Source: Thinopyrum elongatum (taxonomy: Eukaryota > Streptophyta > Magnoliopsida > Poales > Poaceae). Taken from it: DNA of 64,000 bases. Shown here one piece after another: positions 35,281 to 45,913 of the stretch. The position numbers and the translations under genes are program-made. A model generated the notes under the pieces. That model made no database searches, was not told the DNA's origin, and was given only the letters and a program-made list of their open reading frames with translations. The stretch covers positions 363,882,921 through 363,946,920 of the forward strand of contig CM022297.1 of NCBI GenBank assembly GCA_011799875.1. The letters run 5' to 3'. The stretch's first letter is position 1. Each line of letters starts with the position of its first letter.

Positions 35281-38200
35281 ATGGCAGATAATCAGTGGAT
35301 GTATAATGGTTTTATCTGTCGGAATCGAGTAACATCAGAATGGATCACGAAAACCGATGTGTATTTGAAGGAGATATTCCATAGTCCAATGAGAATTATC
35401 CCACAATGCCCCTGTGCGAGATGTGCCAGACGTCATCGTAGAAATCAGAAGGACATGACTGACCACCTTCGCACACACGGATATATGCCAAACTTTGACA
35501 TGCCACCGATAAACTTAGCCGAGCAGGACCGTGGTAGAGAGGAGGTGATGCGACAACGCATCGATGGTTATGCGGACGACGGGGTCAGGGACATGCTAGA
35601 TGATGTCATTGCTGCAGAAACGGCACATGCGACACCTTCAGAGAATGAACCGGAGGAGCCGGAGGCAACCACAAAGGCCTTCTTGGAGGTCTTGGCCTCG
35701 TCGAAGAAACCTCTTTATGCGGGTGCGAAAATATCTCAGCTGGATGCCATCTCGCAACTGATTGCAGTCAAGGCTGAGTACGGTTGTAGCCAGAAATGCT
35801 TCGAAGCATTCCTAGGAGTATGGGCTAACAGCCTCCCTGAGGGTCATGAACTGCCGAAAAGCATGTACGCTACAAAGAAAATCATGAAGGCACTCTCTAT
35901 GGATTATGAGAAAATACATGTTTGTCTGAAGAATTACCTTTTGTTTAGGCACGAGTATGCGGATGACAAGTACTGTAGGGAGTGCGGTTCATCTCGGTAC
36001 CTTGAGGTGGTCGGTGAGGATGGTGAGAAAAGGCAGCTAGCCATCCCCGCTAAGGTTCTTCGGTATCTCCATTTCATAGAAAGACTGCAGCGCCTTTTCA
36101 TCACGGAGGAGTCTGCCAAAATGATAGTGGCACAAGGAAGGTATAAGGTACCATCCAAATAAAATCGTACATCCATCGGAAGGCGAAGCATGGAAGTCGT
36201 TCGATGAAGAATACCCCGAGGAAGCAGCCGAGGCTGGGAATGTCAGAATAGCCATATCAGGTGATGGGTTCAATCCATTTGGTATGTCGTCGAATCCATA
36301 TAGTTGGTGGCCCGTGTTTGTAATTCCGCTCAATCTCCCTCCCGGTGCCCTAATGCAACGCAAGACCATGTTCTTGTCGCTCATCATTCCGGGGCCTGAA
36401 TACTCGAGGAAGCAATTGGGTGTGTTTATGCAGCCGCTGGTGGATGATTTGCACCATTCTTGGTACTTTCCGAGGTTGACATACGACCGGGATCTGTAGA
36501 GAAATTTCTTGATGAAAGTTTGGTTGCACTATTGCATGCATGACTTTCCCGGCTATGCTCTATTCTGCGGATGGTGTACAAGTGGGAAGATGCCATGCCC
36601 AGTGCATGCAGGCTCTGCGTTTGATTTGGCTGAATAAGGGTGGCAAGTATGTAGCCTTTGACCTGCATCGACAGTTCCTCCCTCCAGACCATCCAGACAG
36701 GGAAGACAAGAAGAACTTCACGAAAGGCCAGGTTGTCCATGAAGTAACCAAGATTCCAACATTTTCGGGGGCAGATGTTCTTGCTCAGCTAAAAGCTCTC
36801 AAGCCTAAAGTCAAAGGTAAAGGCAAAGCCAAAGGCTTCGAGGGATATGGTGAGACGCACAACTGGACTCACATTACCCCCTTCTCGAAGCTTCCCTATT
36901 TCAAGGACCTCAAACTTCCTTACAACATCGATGTGATGCACACCGAAAAGAATGTCGCAGAGTCCCTTTTCCGCATGATCCTCAACATTCCTGATAAGAC
37001 GAAGGATAACGTTAAAGCTAGAGCCGATCAACAGAGAATTTGTGATAGACCACGTCTAAACATGAAGCCTCCCACATGCGGTCGAAGTAACTGGTTCAAG
37101 CCAGATGCTGACTTTGTCCTTAAACCTCCAGAAAAGAAGGAAGTACTTATCTGGCTAAAACTCATTTTTGAAGTTCACCGATGGTTATGCATCGAATATA
37201 AGTAAGGGAATCAATCTTTCAACGGGCAAAGTGATCGGGCTCAAGAGTCATGACTACCATGTATGGATTGAGCGGATAATGCCGGTGATGGTTCGAGGCT
37301 ATGTCCCCGAGCATGTCTGGCGAGTGCTTGCCGAGCTAAGCCATTTCTTTCGCACGCTCTGTGCTAAAGAAGTAAGTAAAGACGTGATTGAACAATTGCA
37401 TAAGAAGGCACCGAAGTTGATAGTCAAGCTAGAGAAGATCTTTCCGCTAGGCTTCTTTACTCTGATGACACATCTCATTCTGCACCTCACGAACGAGGTA
37501 TTGTTGGGGGGCCTGTGCAGAATCGTTGGCAGTACGGCCCTGAGAGACAGAACAAGCATCTCCGACAGAAATGTGGAAACAAAGCTAAGATTGAAGCTTC
37601 CATAGCTGAGGCAGTTATCCTAGAGGAGGTGTCAGACCTCAGGACATCGTACTATCCATACCACGTTCCCCATCTGTATAATAAGGTGCCTCGATACAAT
37701 ATAGAAGCGCCCAAGTATCAACCTAAGCTCCATCTATTCAACGGGTAAGGTGGCAGGGCTGGGGCCTCGAAATCTTATAACATGCCATGACAAGAGTGGG
37801 AGGACCTCATGTTCTATATCTTGCATAACATCAAGGAAGTTGAGGAAGTGTGGATGAAGTAATACCACTACACCATTCCTTTATGTCTTGCACAGCATCA
37901 TGTTCTATGTTCACTTAGTCCCGGTCTAACACCGCTTTTCTTATTTTAGTGATTTCGTTCAAGAGGAATGGACGGGAATGAATCCTCCTACTGAGGCTGA
38001 GGCACTTACTCTTCTCCATCATGGAAACCCTGGACGTAAAAAATTTGTTGCTTGGTTCATGGAGAAAGTAATTTTCCACATTCCCCTATTAAATACCTAG
38101 TTCAACATTTATTAGTTAACCGAACTAATGCACCCAGCAATTTCAATTATACTTGTAGGGAAAAGATCCGAACATATCTATGGATGACGAATTGAGATGG

Positions 38201-38968
38201 GTTTCCATGGGTTTTGACCCTGCCGTCATGACATGTAAAAAGTATGATGTGAATGGGTATCGCTTCCATACAAAGGAGCACCAGAACAGCCGGCCTGATC
38301 CCAAAACTATAAATACTGGAGTGTACACCCCCGGTCAAAATTCAGTAGACTACTACGGAAGGGTACACAATATATATGAGATTACATTCCGCAAAAGGCG
38401 CGAAACCCTAAGTCTGCCTGTGTTCAAATGCCGATGGTTCGATCCGCGGGAGGGGGTAAAACATACGCCTTCCATTGGTTTGGTTGAAGTTAAACCATCA
38501 ACCGTCTATGCCGGAGCCGATCTCTTCATTGCGGCTACCCAAGCTACACAAGTTTATTATCTGCCTTACCCATGCCAGAAAGAGTACCTAAAGGGTTGGG
38601 AAGTTGTGTTCAAGGTGTCGCCACATGGTAAGCTACCGGACCCGAACGAAGACGATTACTACAACATTAACCCCATGACATATGAGGGAGTGTTCTATCA
38701 AGAGCAACCTAATGATGATGTGGTCAGAAACGATGACGCTAGACCATTGGGTGATGATGATGTGGATCCAAACGATGACGATGCACGGAATGATGGTGAG
38801 ACCATTGTTAATGAAAATGACATACTTATGCTAGAAAAGTTAAACGAAGATGCTGACGAGGAGGAAGAGCCTCCACCTCCGTCAGACAGCGAAGATGATA
38901 TGATTGATAGTGATGATGAGACCGAGCGAGAAATCGGTTACAACAGTGATGATTCGTATGGGTTCTAG
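35281..38968 (+). pseudogene. CACTA transposase (TNPD-like), decayed
   Basis: The start is chosen at ATG 35281 (MADNQWMYNGFICRNRVTSE) just after an AAAGCAG splice acceptor. The N-terminal transposase-associated domain is followed by the Transposase_21 core (NPYSWWPVFVIPLNLPP, MHDFPGYALFCGW, HNWTHITPFSKLPYF, NIDVMHTEKNV), a DUF4218 region (SHDYHVWIERIMPVMVRGY, HLILHLTNEV) and a C-terminal DUF4216 region (FKCRWFDP, DLFIAATQATQVYYLPYP) with an acidic tail. Lesions are an extra base near 36127, a TAG at 36497-36499, a lost base near 36604, a frameshift near 37160 and another near 37508. Two introns are supported by phase: 37745-37949 and 38068-38158. An intact copy would bind and cut CACTA ends; this copy cannot make a full protein. 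Confidence 0.9.
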
Positions 38969-39122
38969 CAGATGTACGTTTCATGTCTTTTTTTTCTATG
39001 GTTTAGGAATATGCCTTTTTATTCTTATTTATTAATGTGTTTTCATTCCTTATTATTATGCTTTTTCCTTCATTATTAATGTACTAATTGTTTATTCTCT
39101 TTTCAATGCAGGTTCATGGAAC

Positions 39123-41696
39123 ATGGGCAAGGGGAAGGCCGACGGCGCGCGTTTCCTACGCAAGGTCGTCGGCATGCCTAGTCGGAGTGGTCGAGCACGT
39201 AATCCTACCCCCCGACTACTTGAGGATGACTCCTCACAGGGAGGTCGAGGGAGAGGTGCCCTTAGAGGAGGAGGGGGCGGGGAGAGCCCCTAGAGGGCGA
39301 GGGGGTGGGGGGAGAGCCACTAGAGGGGGTCGCGGCCAGAAAGAGCGCACCCTCACTGACTTAGGGGTGTTGTCTTCGAGGCCCTCCTCTAGTGAGGTAC
39401 CCTCTGCCGAGGAGGAGGAGGACGAGGAGGTTCAGGAGGACGAGGAGGAGGAGGAGGAGGTTCGGGAGGGGGCGGGGAGGAGGAGGAGGTTGGGGAGGAG
39501 GACGACGAGGAGGAGGAGGAGGTTGGTGAGGGGGACGAGGAGGAGGAGGAGGCATGCGGGGATGATGGTGGTGGCGGGGATGATGGTGCTGGCGGGGATG
39601 ATGGTGCTGGCGGGGAGGGGGTTGGCAACAACAAGGGGTGGCTGCGTGGTAACGCAAAGCTCCCAAAGCAGATTCCTGCTACCGAGGAGCAAAAGTGACT
39701 CATTGAGCCCACGGGGAAAGAGTAAGTGCCACTTAATAATAATTTAATTCTTTTGCTTGTCACATGCTTATATTTTTCTTTATTTTGCTTGTCACATGCT
39801 AATATTTTCATTCTTTACATCTTTTGTAGCAACTGGATATATCCTAAAGGGGCTCGTCTTCCCAATGGCCTCATCACCGTCTTGCTGAAGGAACACTGGC
39901 CGGGCTGTACTGTCCGGATCCAGTCAGGCACCCGGACCATCGGGTTTTGGCCACGAGCTGGGACCACTGGGAAGCGGGCCCCCACGCGGACCATGAGACC
40001 CATGCTAAGGCTGTGATCACTAATTTTTGGGTGAGTTCTCTTCAGAAGCACAAGTCCATTCTGGTTTCATGAATGATTTAACTCATGGCTTCTTCCATTC
40101 TGGTTTCATGAATGATTGTAGAAATACTATCGAGTTCTTCAGGAGCACAAGGCCACTGCCGACGAGATCGTGTTGCGCCAAGCGAAGAAGAAGGCCCGCC
40201 AGATGCAGTACGAGGTGCGCTGGGTGGCCATCTCGCAATACTATCACGACGCTCTTGGTGTGAAGATGACCAAGGAAGAAGCGTGGAGGGACGACATTAC
40301 CTTGGAGAGGCATGAGTACTTGGCGGTAAGTATAAAAGATTTTTCATTCCGACGTTTGTGGTAAATTTCATCGTTTCGTGTTGACATGCCATTATGCTTT
40401 CATTATGTAGGTGTGTCCAAATTGGTGTTATGGAAACGACGAGTCCTGGGCGGCATTGGTGGATCTATGGTGTGGTCAGGATGGAGCCTGGGCGGCTACG
40501 AGCATCAAAAACAAGGCTAACCGAGGGAAGGAGGGAGTACATGCTCAGGGAAACCGGAACCACTTTCTCCACAAGACACTTCATGTATGACTAACCTCAT
40601 TAAACAATCTTCTTCTTCTATTTACCGTCACTTTCTTATGTATGACTAACCTCTGTTTGGTGGTGCAGGAGGAGAAACTGAAGCGGCCGCTCTCACACAT
40701 GGAGGCGTGGGAGATCGCCCATACGCGTAGGAAGCCCAAGCCTGGCGAGGCCAAGTACTACGGCAAGACCGCGGAGAAGAAGAAGGCCTACACTGAGGGG
40801 TATCTGGGGTTACATCCTGACACACCTGACCCCATTAGTGCGGATCTGGACGACAGGGTGGTGGTGGGCATGGGGCCCAAGGCTCACGGTCGGCAGCCGG
40901 TTCTGGAGGCGTGATCACTCCTTCTATCTCCTACACATAGCTCCGAGCTACCGACCCGAGCCTGAGCCAGCGCACGAGCACGACCATGACCAGTGCGTAG
41001 TCACACTCCCTCCTAGCCGAGCGGCACTCTGTAAGTATTTTCCCTTTTATCTTCATTGCTCACTTTATTTTCCGCATTGAGATGTTTTATGAGTTCCATC
41101 ATGTCATACTGTAGGCCTACATGGAGTACATACGCCAGGAGACCATGGCGTGGCACGCGAGAGTTTTAACAGCGCAGGAGCACAGCAGTCGCATGATGAC
41201 GGTTAGTTTGGCCCCTTTCATTTCACTTCTATATTTGCACTTGCATTTCTTCTGACATTCGTGTTTGCTTGGTCAATTAACATGCAGCGCGTTGTTGAGT
41301 GCATGGCGGCCGGCACGGTTCCTCAAATGGAACCACCACCACCTCCTCCTGGACCGGCTCCAGTGATGCTTACCTATGAGGAGTTTCTGGCACAGCACCC
41401 AGGGACTATGCCGGTTTGTACATCCCCAAACTATTCAACCAGTGTTGTTACCGTTTATTCAACACAATCATATATCCCCTTAACATGTCTTTTCAAACAT
41501 CCAGGGAACCGGTGGATCTACCGTTGGTGGTGGTGCCGGTCTTGGCATCACTCCCGACTCATGGAGCCCGGTCACTCCAATCCACCGAGGCGGTGGCGGT
41601 CTTGGCAGTAGCGCTGCCGGTAGCAGTGACGACCTGGGCTTTGGCGGACTTGGAGGTGACGACCTTGGCGGTGGTGGTGGACGTACTGGCGCTTAA
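39123..41696 (+). pseudogene. CACTA second gene (TNPA-like, Transposase_24 type), decayed
   Basis: The likely start is ATG 39123 (MGKGKADGARFLRKVVGMP). Exons by splice sites and phase are about 39123-39721, 39830-40030, 40122-40325, 40411-40584, 40669-41030, 41115-41201, 41288-41413 and 41505-41696. The protein has a Gly/Arg and Glu-rich first exon, then KLPKQIP and NWIYPKGARLPNGLITVLLK, KYYRVLQEHK...AWRDDITLERHEYLA, VCPNWCYGNDESWAALV, MEAWEIAHTRRKPKPGE, a proline run and a Gly-rich end. This order matches the plant En/Spm 'Transposase_24' family. Lesions are a frameshift in the G-rich part near 39275, a TGA replacing Trp near 39696, a frameshift around 39950 and a stop near 40912. Its role in transposition would be binding subterminal repeats. 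Confidence 0.82.
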
Positions 41697-41769
41697 GCCT
41701 GTGACTTGTGTGCTCTTTTATGCTACTTTAGATGACTTGTGTGCTTCTTAGCTAGATGCTTATGTTTCT

Positions 41770-41941
41770 GATATGCTTATGTTGTTGGTTGTGAGGATGT
41801 GATGGTGGTGGTGTTGGTTGTGATATGCTTATGTTGTTGGTTGTGAGGATGTGATGGTGGTGGTGTTGGTTGTGATATGCTTATTTTGTTGGTTGTGAGG
41901 ATGTGATGGTGGTGGTGTTGGTTGTGATATGCTTATGTTGT
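41770..41941 (+). repeat. 52-bp minisatellite, three copies plus partial
   Basis: GATATGCTTATGTTG starts at 41770, 41822, 41874 and 41926, an exact 52-bp period with one visible substitution (TTATTTTG). It lies just after the stop of the second CACTA gene. Confidence 0.95.
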
Positions 41942-42084
41942 TTCTTATATTTATGATGCTCTTGATGGTGGTGTTGTTGGCTGTGATGGTGGTGCTGTGC
42001 ATGTCTATTTCTGCTATATACCTGCTATTTGAATTGAATTGAATTGATTTGAAACAGAAATCAGGAAAAAAAATCAGACAAAAA

Positions 42085-42634
42085 CTATGCCGACGGCTTA
42101 GCCGTCGGCATAGTGCAGCTGCGAGTAACCAGTGGCCGCCACGTGGCGCCTATGCCGACGGCCTAGCCGTCGGCATAGTTTTCACATATGCCGACGGCTA
42201 GGCTGTCGGCATAGGTGCCACGTGGCGGCCGCTGGCAGCCCCTGGGGCGTAGCTATACGCCGACGGCCTAGCCGTCGGCGTATAGCTACGCCCCAGGGGC
42301 TGCCAGCGGCCGCCACGTGGCGAGGCTATGCCGACGGCTAGGCCGTCGGCATAGATTAGCCTCGCCACGTGGTGGCCGCTGATTGGGATGCTCTTGACGG
42401 CGGCGCCATCAGAAGCCGTTGGCGTGGAACTCTGCCGACAGCCTGGGCCGTCGGCATAGATGTACGGACGCCGTCGGGGTAGGCATCTATGCCGACGGGG
42501 GCCTGGGGTACGCTGACGTATATGTTGCCGACGGCCCTACGCCAACGGTGGCCGTCGGCATAGGTCTATCCCGACGGGAATCAGGCCTATGCCGACGGCC
42601 TGGGCCGTCGGCATAGGGGTTCAGTGTGGTAGTG
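42085..42634 (+). repeat. CACTA 3' subterminal repeats and terminus
   Basis: At least eight copies of TATGCCGACGGC or its inverse are arranged as short hairpins (for example 42085-42113). The last is followed by GGGGTTCAGTGTGGTAGTG at the element end, 42634. Such subterminal repeats are the expected binding sites of the TNPA-type protein. The next three bases, CAA (42635-42637), would be one copy of the 3-bp target duplication; the other copy was lost with the left end. Confidence 0.9.
42217..42321. repeat. perfect palindrome, 51-bp arms, 3-nt loop
   Basis: Arms 42217-42267 and 42271-42321 are exact inverse complements around CTA. They contain GCCACGTGGC, CCCCTGGGGC and CGCCGACGGC. The right arm is reused in a second, imperfect palindrome reaching about 42372. 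Confidence 0.95.
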
Positions 42635-43545
42635 CAATCCGTCTGTCTTTATTTCTCTGCCTAAATACTATCTACATTTACGTGTTGTGGCAGTGGGAAG
42701 ATGGAGCCTGGCCGAGGGGGAGATAAATGAAGGATGCTGCTAAAGTGATTCCCGATCGGTTATCCCTCTTTTGATTCCCATCCCCAATTTCATTTCGCGC
42801 AGTTTGTGTTTGTTATACTCTTTTTTTCTTCTTCTAAAGGAGTGTGTCATACTGGATGAATGCTCCAAAACTAATTAATTATTTTCGTAACCACATTGAA
42901 GAAATTAGTTTGTTGCTTTGATGCCGTGTTTGTTTGTCAATGTTGATTTTGCAGGTTGGATCGTCATTTGTGAGCGCATTCTTAGTATTTGGCGGTTCAG
43001 TCTATTTACCCTTCATTTGCTTGGTTGTTTGTAAGAAGGAAGATTTGATGAGGGATATCTACACTTCTGCCATAGATCGGAAGGGAGATTATAGAGGAAT
43101 TGGCTCGTTTAGTTCTGACTGGTACATGTCGCTTGTGGTGGATTGCTTTCCGTAGTGTATGTTGGGATTCTGCCAACAATCGAGCACGCAACCATATGTT
43201 GTTTCCCAGCAACTTAGCTTATCATCAACTTAATTTATTCATTCCTATTCATTTAGTTCTTCATTATCATTTATCCACATCTGAAACTAGCCTTTAGTAT
43301 TTAGATTCAGAGGGGCACTTAGCATTGAAACTGCATGTCCACTTGTTTCTTCAGTATTCAGTCCATTATATACCTATCTTCCTCGTCCTTTCTGTTACCC
43401 AATTTCACACTAAGAATCTCTTAAGTCACGTTTATATACACTTGCTCATTTGCTTGTGTGTTAATTCATTCTTCAATCAGTCTTCAGATTAATTGAAGAA
43501 ATTTATATTGTTCGTATTCATCTAGTGCCATCCCTAATTGGTTTT
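42635..43545. other. unassigned sequence after the CACTA element
   Basis: I recognise no gene here. A short hydrophobic open frame at about 42955-43155 (VGSSFVSAFLVFGGSVYLPF) follows a TTTTGCAG acceptor-like site but matches no family I know. Confidence 0.4.
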
Positions 43546-44776
43546 GAAGTATTGACGGCAAACTTGGTTGAGGGACTAATGTGTTTGTGAGATTCACATG
43601 AGAACACAGGTAGAAGTTCATATTGATTCGGTTTACCCATCAAAGATGACCCCTAAAAATGTATGAAGACGTTGAAAACATTGGTGGTTCGCGAAGACAT
43701 ACGTGTTTAAGATAATGACACGCGAAGACATTCGCTTGAAGACAATGAAGTGCGAAGACATAGTTTCTTTTATAGTTCTATTTTCTTCTTTCTTGAGTCA
43801 TAGGAACCACCGAATTATAAGTGGGGTCCAAGTGAACAAAATCAGAAAACTGACGTGATGCTCAACCCAAATCCGATGTCTTCGAGCGAAGACAAATGAG
43901 AGAAAATCTTATCCTGAGTTGGATGAGTCAGCTTTGCTTGCAGCCCAAGTCAAGCTGTCGCGTGTGTTTGAAATCCGACCGTTGGACACGTGACGGTTCC
44001 CCAATGACCAAGGGTCATTTCGGACAAATCATGTCGGGTTGCCTCCTGGCTATAAATGACCACCCCCTATCATCATAAATTGGTGACTGCTCAGAGTTAG
44101 TACATGGTTTTTGTCGTTTGAGAGCAACCCACCTCCGAAGCCTTTGAGAGAGAATCCTTGCGAGGACAAAATCCAAAACACCCAAAGCCCAAAGAGTGTT
44201 TGGCATCACTGAAGTCTTTCTGTTCCGCGTGATCTGAAGACTTATTACACTTGAAGTCCGTGATCTTCCAGTCGGTTAGGCATCGCGTTCATTGTGGATC
44301 GCCGGTGAACGAAGTCTGTGAAGGTTTGGAAGTCTACCTTGAAGACTTACCTGAGTGATTGGGCGATGACTAAGTGACCTTAGCTCAAGGGGAATAAGGT
44401 GAAGACGTGATCTTCTGAGTTCAATCTCAGCCTCCCTAACCAGGTGTCACAACAACTGGAACTGGTCTACCAAATCCTTGTCTTCTTCGAGCAACTGGTT
44501 CTATCACTTCACCTCTTACCTTCTGTTTAGCTTCGTGAAGTCATTGCTTGCCTGTTCTGGTTGAATACTTGTGTGAAGACATTCACTCTGATTGCATATT
44601 TGGCTTCACACTGTCTTCCTATTCTGATATGTTCTCCCTAGCTGCTACTTGTCCTCGTGCTTTCTCTGTACTGTACCTTGACTATTGCATTGCTAATGTA
44701 ACTTACCTTCCGCTGTATGCGAAGACATTGTCTGTTTCGAAGTCTTTTATAAAAGTCGCCTATTCACCCCCACCGT
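43546..44776 (+). mobile_element. probable LTR fragment, family not assigned
   Basis: The stretch has many GAAGACA and CGAAGAC words, no long open frame, and ends in TATAAAAGTCGCCTATTCACCCCC. This resembles the 3' part of LTRs common in Triticeae genomes. I cannot place its ends or find a target duplication, so boundaries are approximate. Confidence 0.45.
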
Positions 44777-45648
44777 AGAGAAGAGAAGATCGCCGCCGGC
44801 AAGAAGAATGGTAGGAGGGTGGGGAGGGCGGCCTTGCTTCATCACCATCAATCGTCGTCTTTCCTGGTAACCTCTTGATTCATGCCGGCACTTTTGTGGT
44901 TATTTCAATGCTGGTTTCAACCATACGAGTACCAGAATCACTCAAATCATTGAGAGGAAGTACACGTGTTTTTTTTTTGGGAGAGTACACGTGTTAGTGT
45001 CATATAAAACATAATCTGGATTGCCAGGTATTAGCAAATTATTACATCAACCGAACTTGCATAACCCTACTACGCCTACAAAGAGATTCCAGTCATACAT
45101 AAACACAGCAAAATAATCCTTGTTAGTACACTGTTTCGCACCCGAGTGCAGGTCACATTCGATATCTTCATACTATGTTGGAAGCAGTCTAGTACTACCC
45201 AACCAATCTGTGTCCGGCCTTTCAGAGGCGACTACAATCTACCTTCATGTTAGCTGTTCAGCGATATGAACCGCTAGAAATATACAGTATACAACAGGAA
45301 CAGGATGAACCGGGTACCCAACCTTTTTCGTTGGTCCACAACAAGACAAGTCATCAACCATTGCAGTGCCCCCAAAGGCACAATGCCGCAGCTCCTTCAT
45401 CCTCCCTGTACTAAAACCGGAACAACTGGATATCCTTCTGTAAAAAAGACAGCTGGGTATCCTAATTGGTTCTTTAGTCGAAGCATGGCCTTGAAGACCG
45501 ATCCAGAACCAATTCACTATCATTCCAATCCAAACCGACAGCAGCTTGTGAGGTACTTCAAGCTGTTGAAAACAATATTGATTGCAACATAGAGCAAAGT
45601 TGTAAGCCTGTAAACCCTGAAATTTCCCCCAAGAACGCTCGTCTTCTA
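44777..45648. other. unassigned sequence between the LTR fragment and a Stowaway MITE
   Basis: No gene is recognised; the 3' part may be distal 3' UTR or flank of SECY2. A 12-bp direct repeat AGTACACGTGTT (44959-44970 and 44984-44995) encloses 13 nt, TTTTTTTTGGGAG, resembling a target duplication around a tiny poly(T)-ended insertion. Confidence 0.5.
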
Positions 45649-45809
45649 CTCCCTCCGTTCCTAAATATTTGTCTTTCTAGAGATTTCAACAAGTGACTAT
45701 ATACGGAGCAAAATGAGTGAATCTACACTCTAAAATATGTCTATATACATCCGTATGTGGTAGTCCATTTGAAATCTCTAAAAAGACAAATATTTAGGAA
45801 AGGAGGGAG
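45649..45809. mobile_element. Stowaway MITE (161 bp), SECY2 3' flank
   Basis: Terminal inverted repeats CTCCCTCCGTTCCTAAATAT and its near-inverse TATTTAGGAAAGGAGGGAG are flanked by TA at 45647-45648 and 45810-45811, the Tc1/mariner-type duplication. It lies about 105 bp beyond the SECY2 stop codon and may be in the 3' UTR. Confidence 0.93.
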
Positions 45810-45913
45810 TAGAGACTAGGTTTAACTTGGAATATCAATAAAGGAAAGCAACAGAGTGGAGAAACTACCTGCAGGATGGAACCGTCATCACCACCTTATG
45901 TGCTTGCATAACC

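Larger units (their letters stand above)
32083..42634 (+). mobile_element. CACTA (En/Spm) DNA transposon, 5' terminus missing
   Basis: The 3' end is clear: the last bases GGTTCAGTGTGGTAGTG are the inverse complement of a CACTACCACACTGAACC terminus, preceded by many copies of the subterminal motif CTATGCCGACGGC / GCCGTCGGCATAG. The same motif occurs at the left at 32083-32150. I see no CACTAC terminus between it and the array, so the left end is lost; the start given is where the first motif occurs. Inside, in order, are a GC-rich leader split by a solo LTR, a 210-bp hairpin, a TNPD-like transposase pseudogene, a TNPA-like second gene, a 52-bp minisatellite and the 3' subterminal repeats. Both genes run on the plus strand. 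Confidence 0.9.

Noticed and set aside
39361..39811. Proline-rich minus-strand open frames
   Set aside because: Mirror image of the Glu/Gly-rich first exon of the second CACTA gene.
42955..43155. Short hydrophobic open frame after a splice-acceptor-like site
   Set aside because: No family match, no further exons in phase, and no conserved start. I left it as unassigned sequence.
43546..44776. Complete LTR with defined ends
   Set aside because: The 3' end looks LTR-like, but I found no matching TG start, target duplication or partner, so only a probable fragment is reported.
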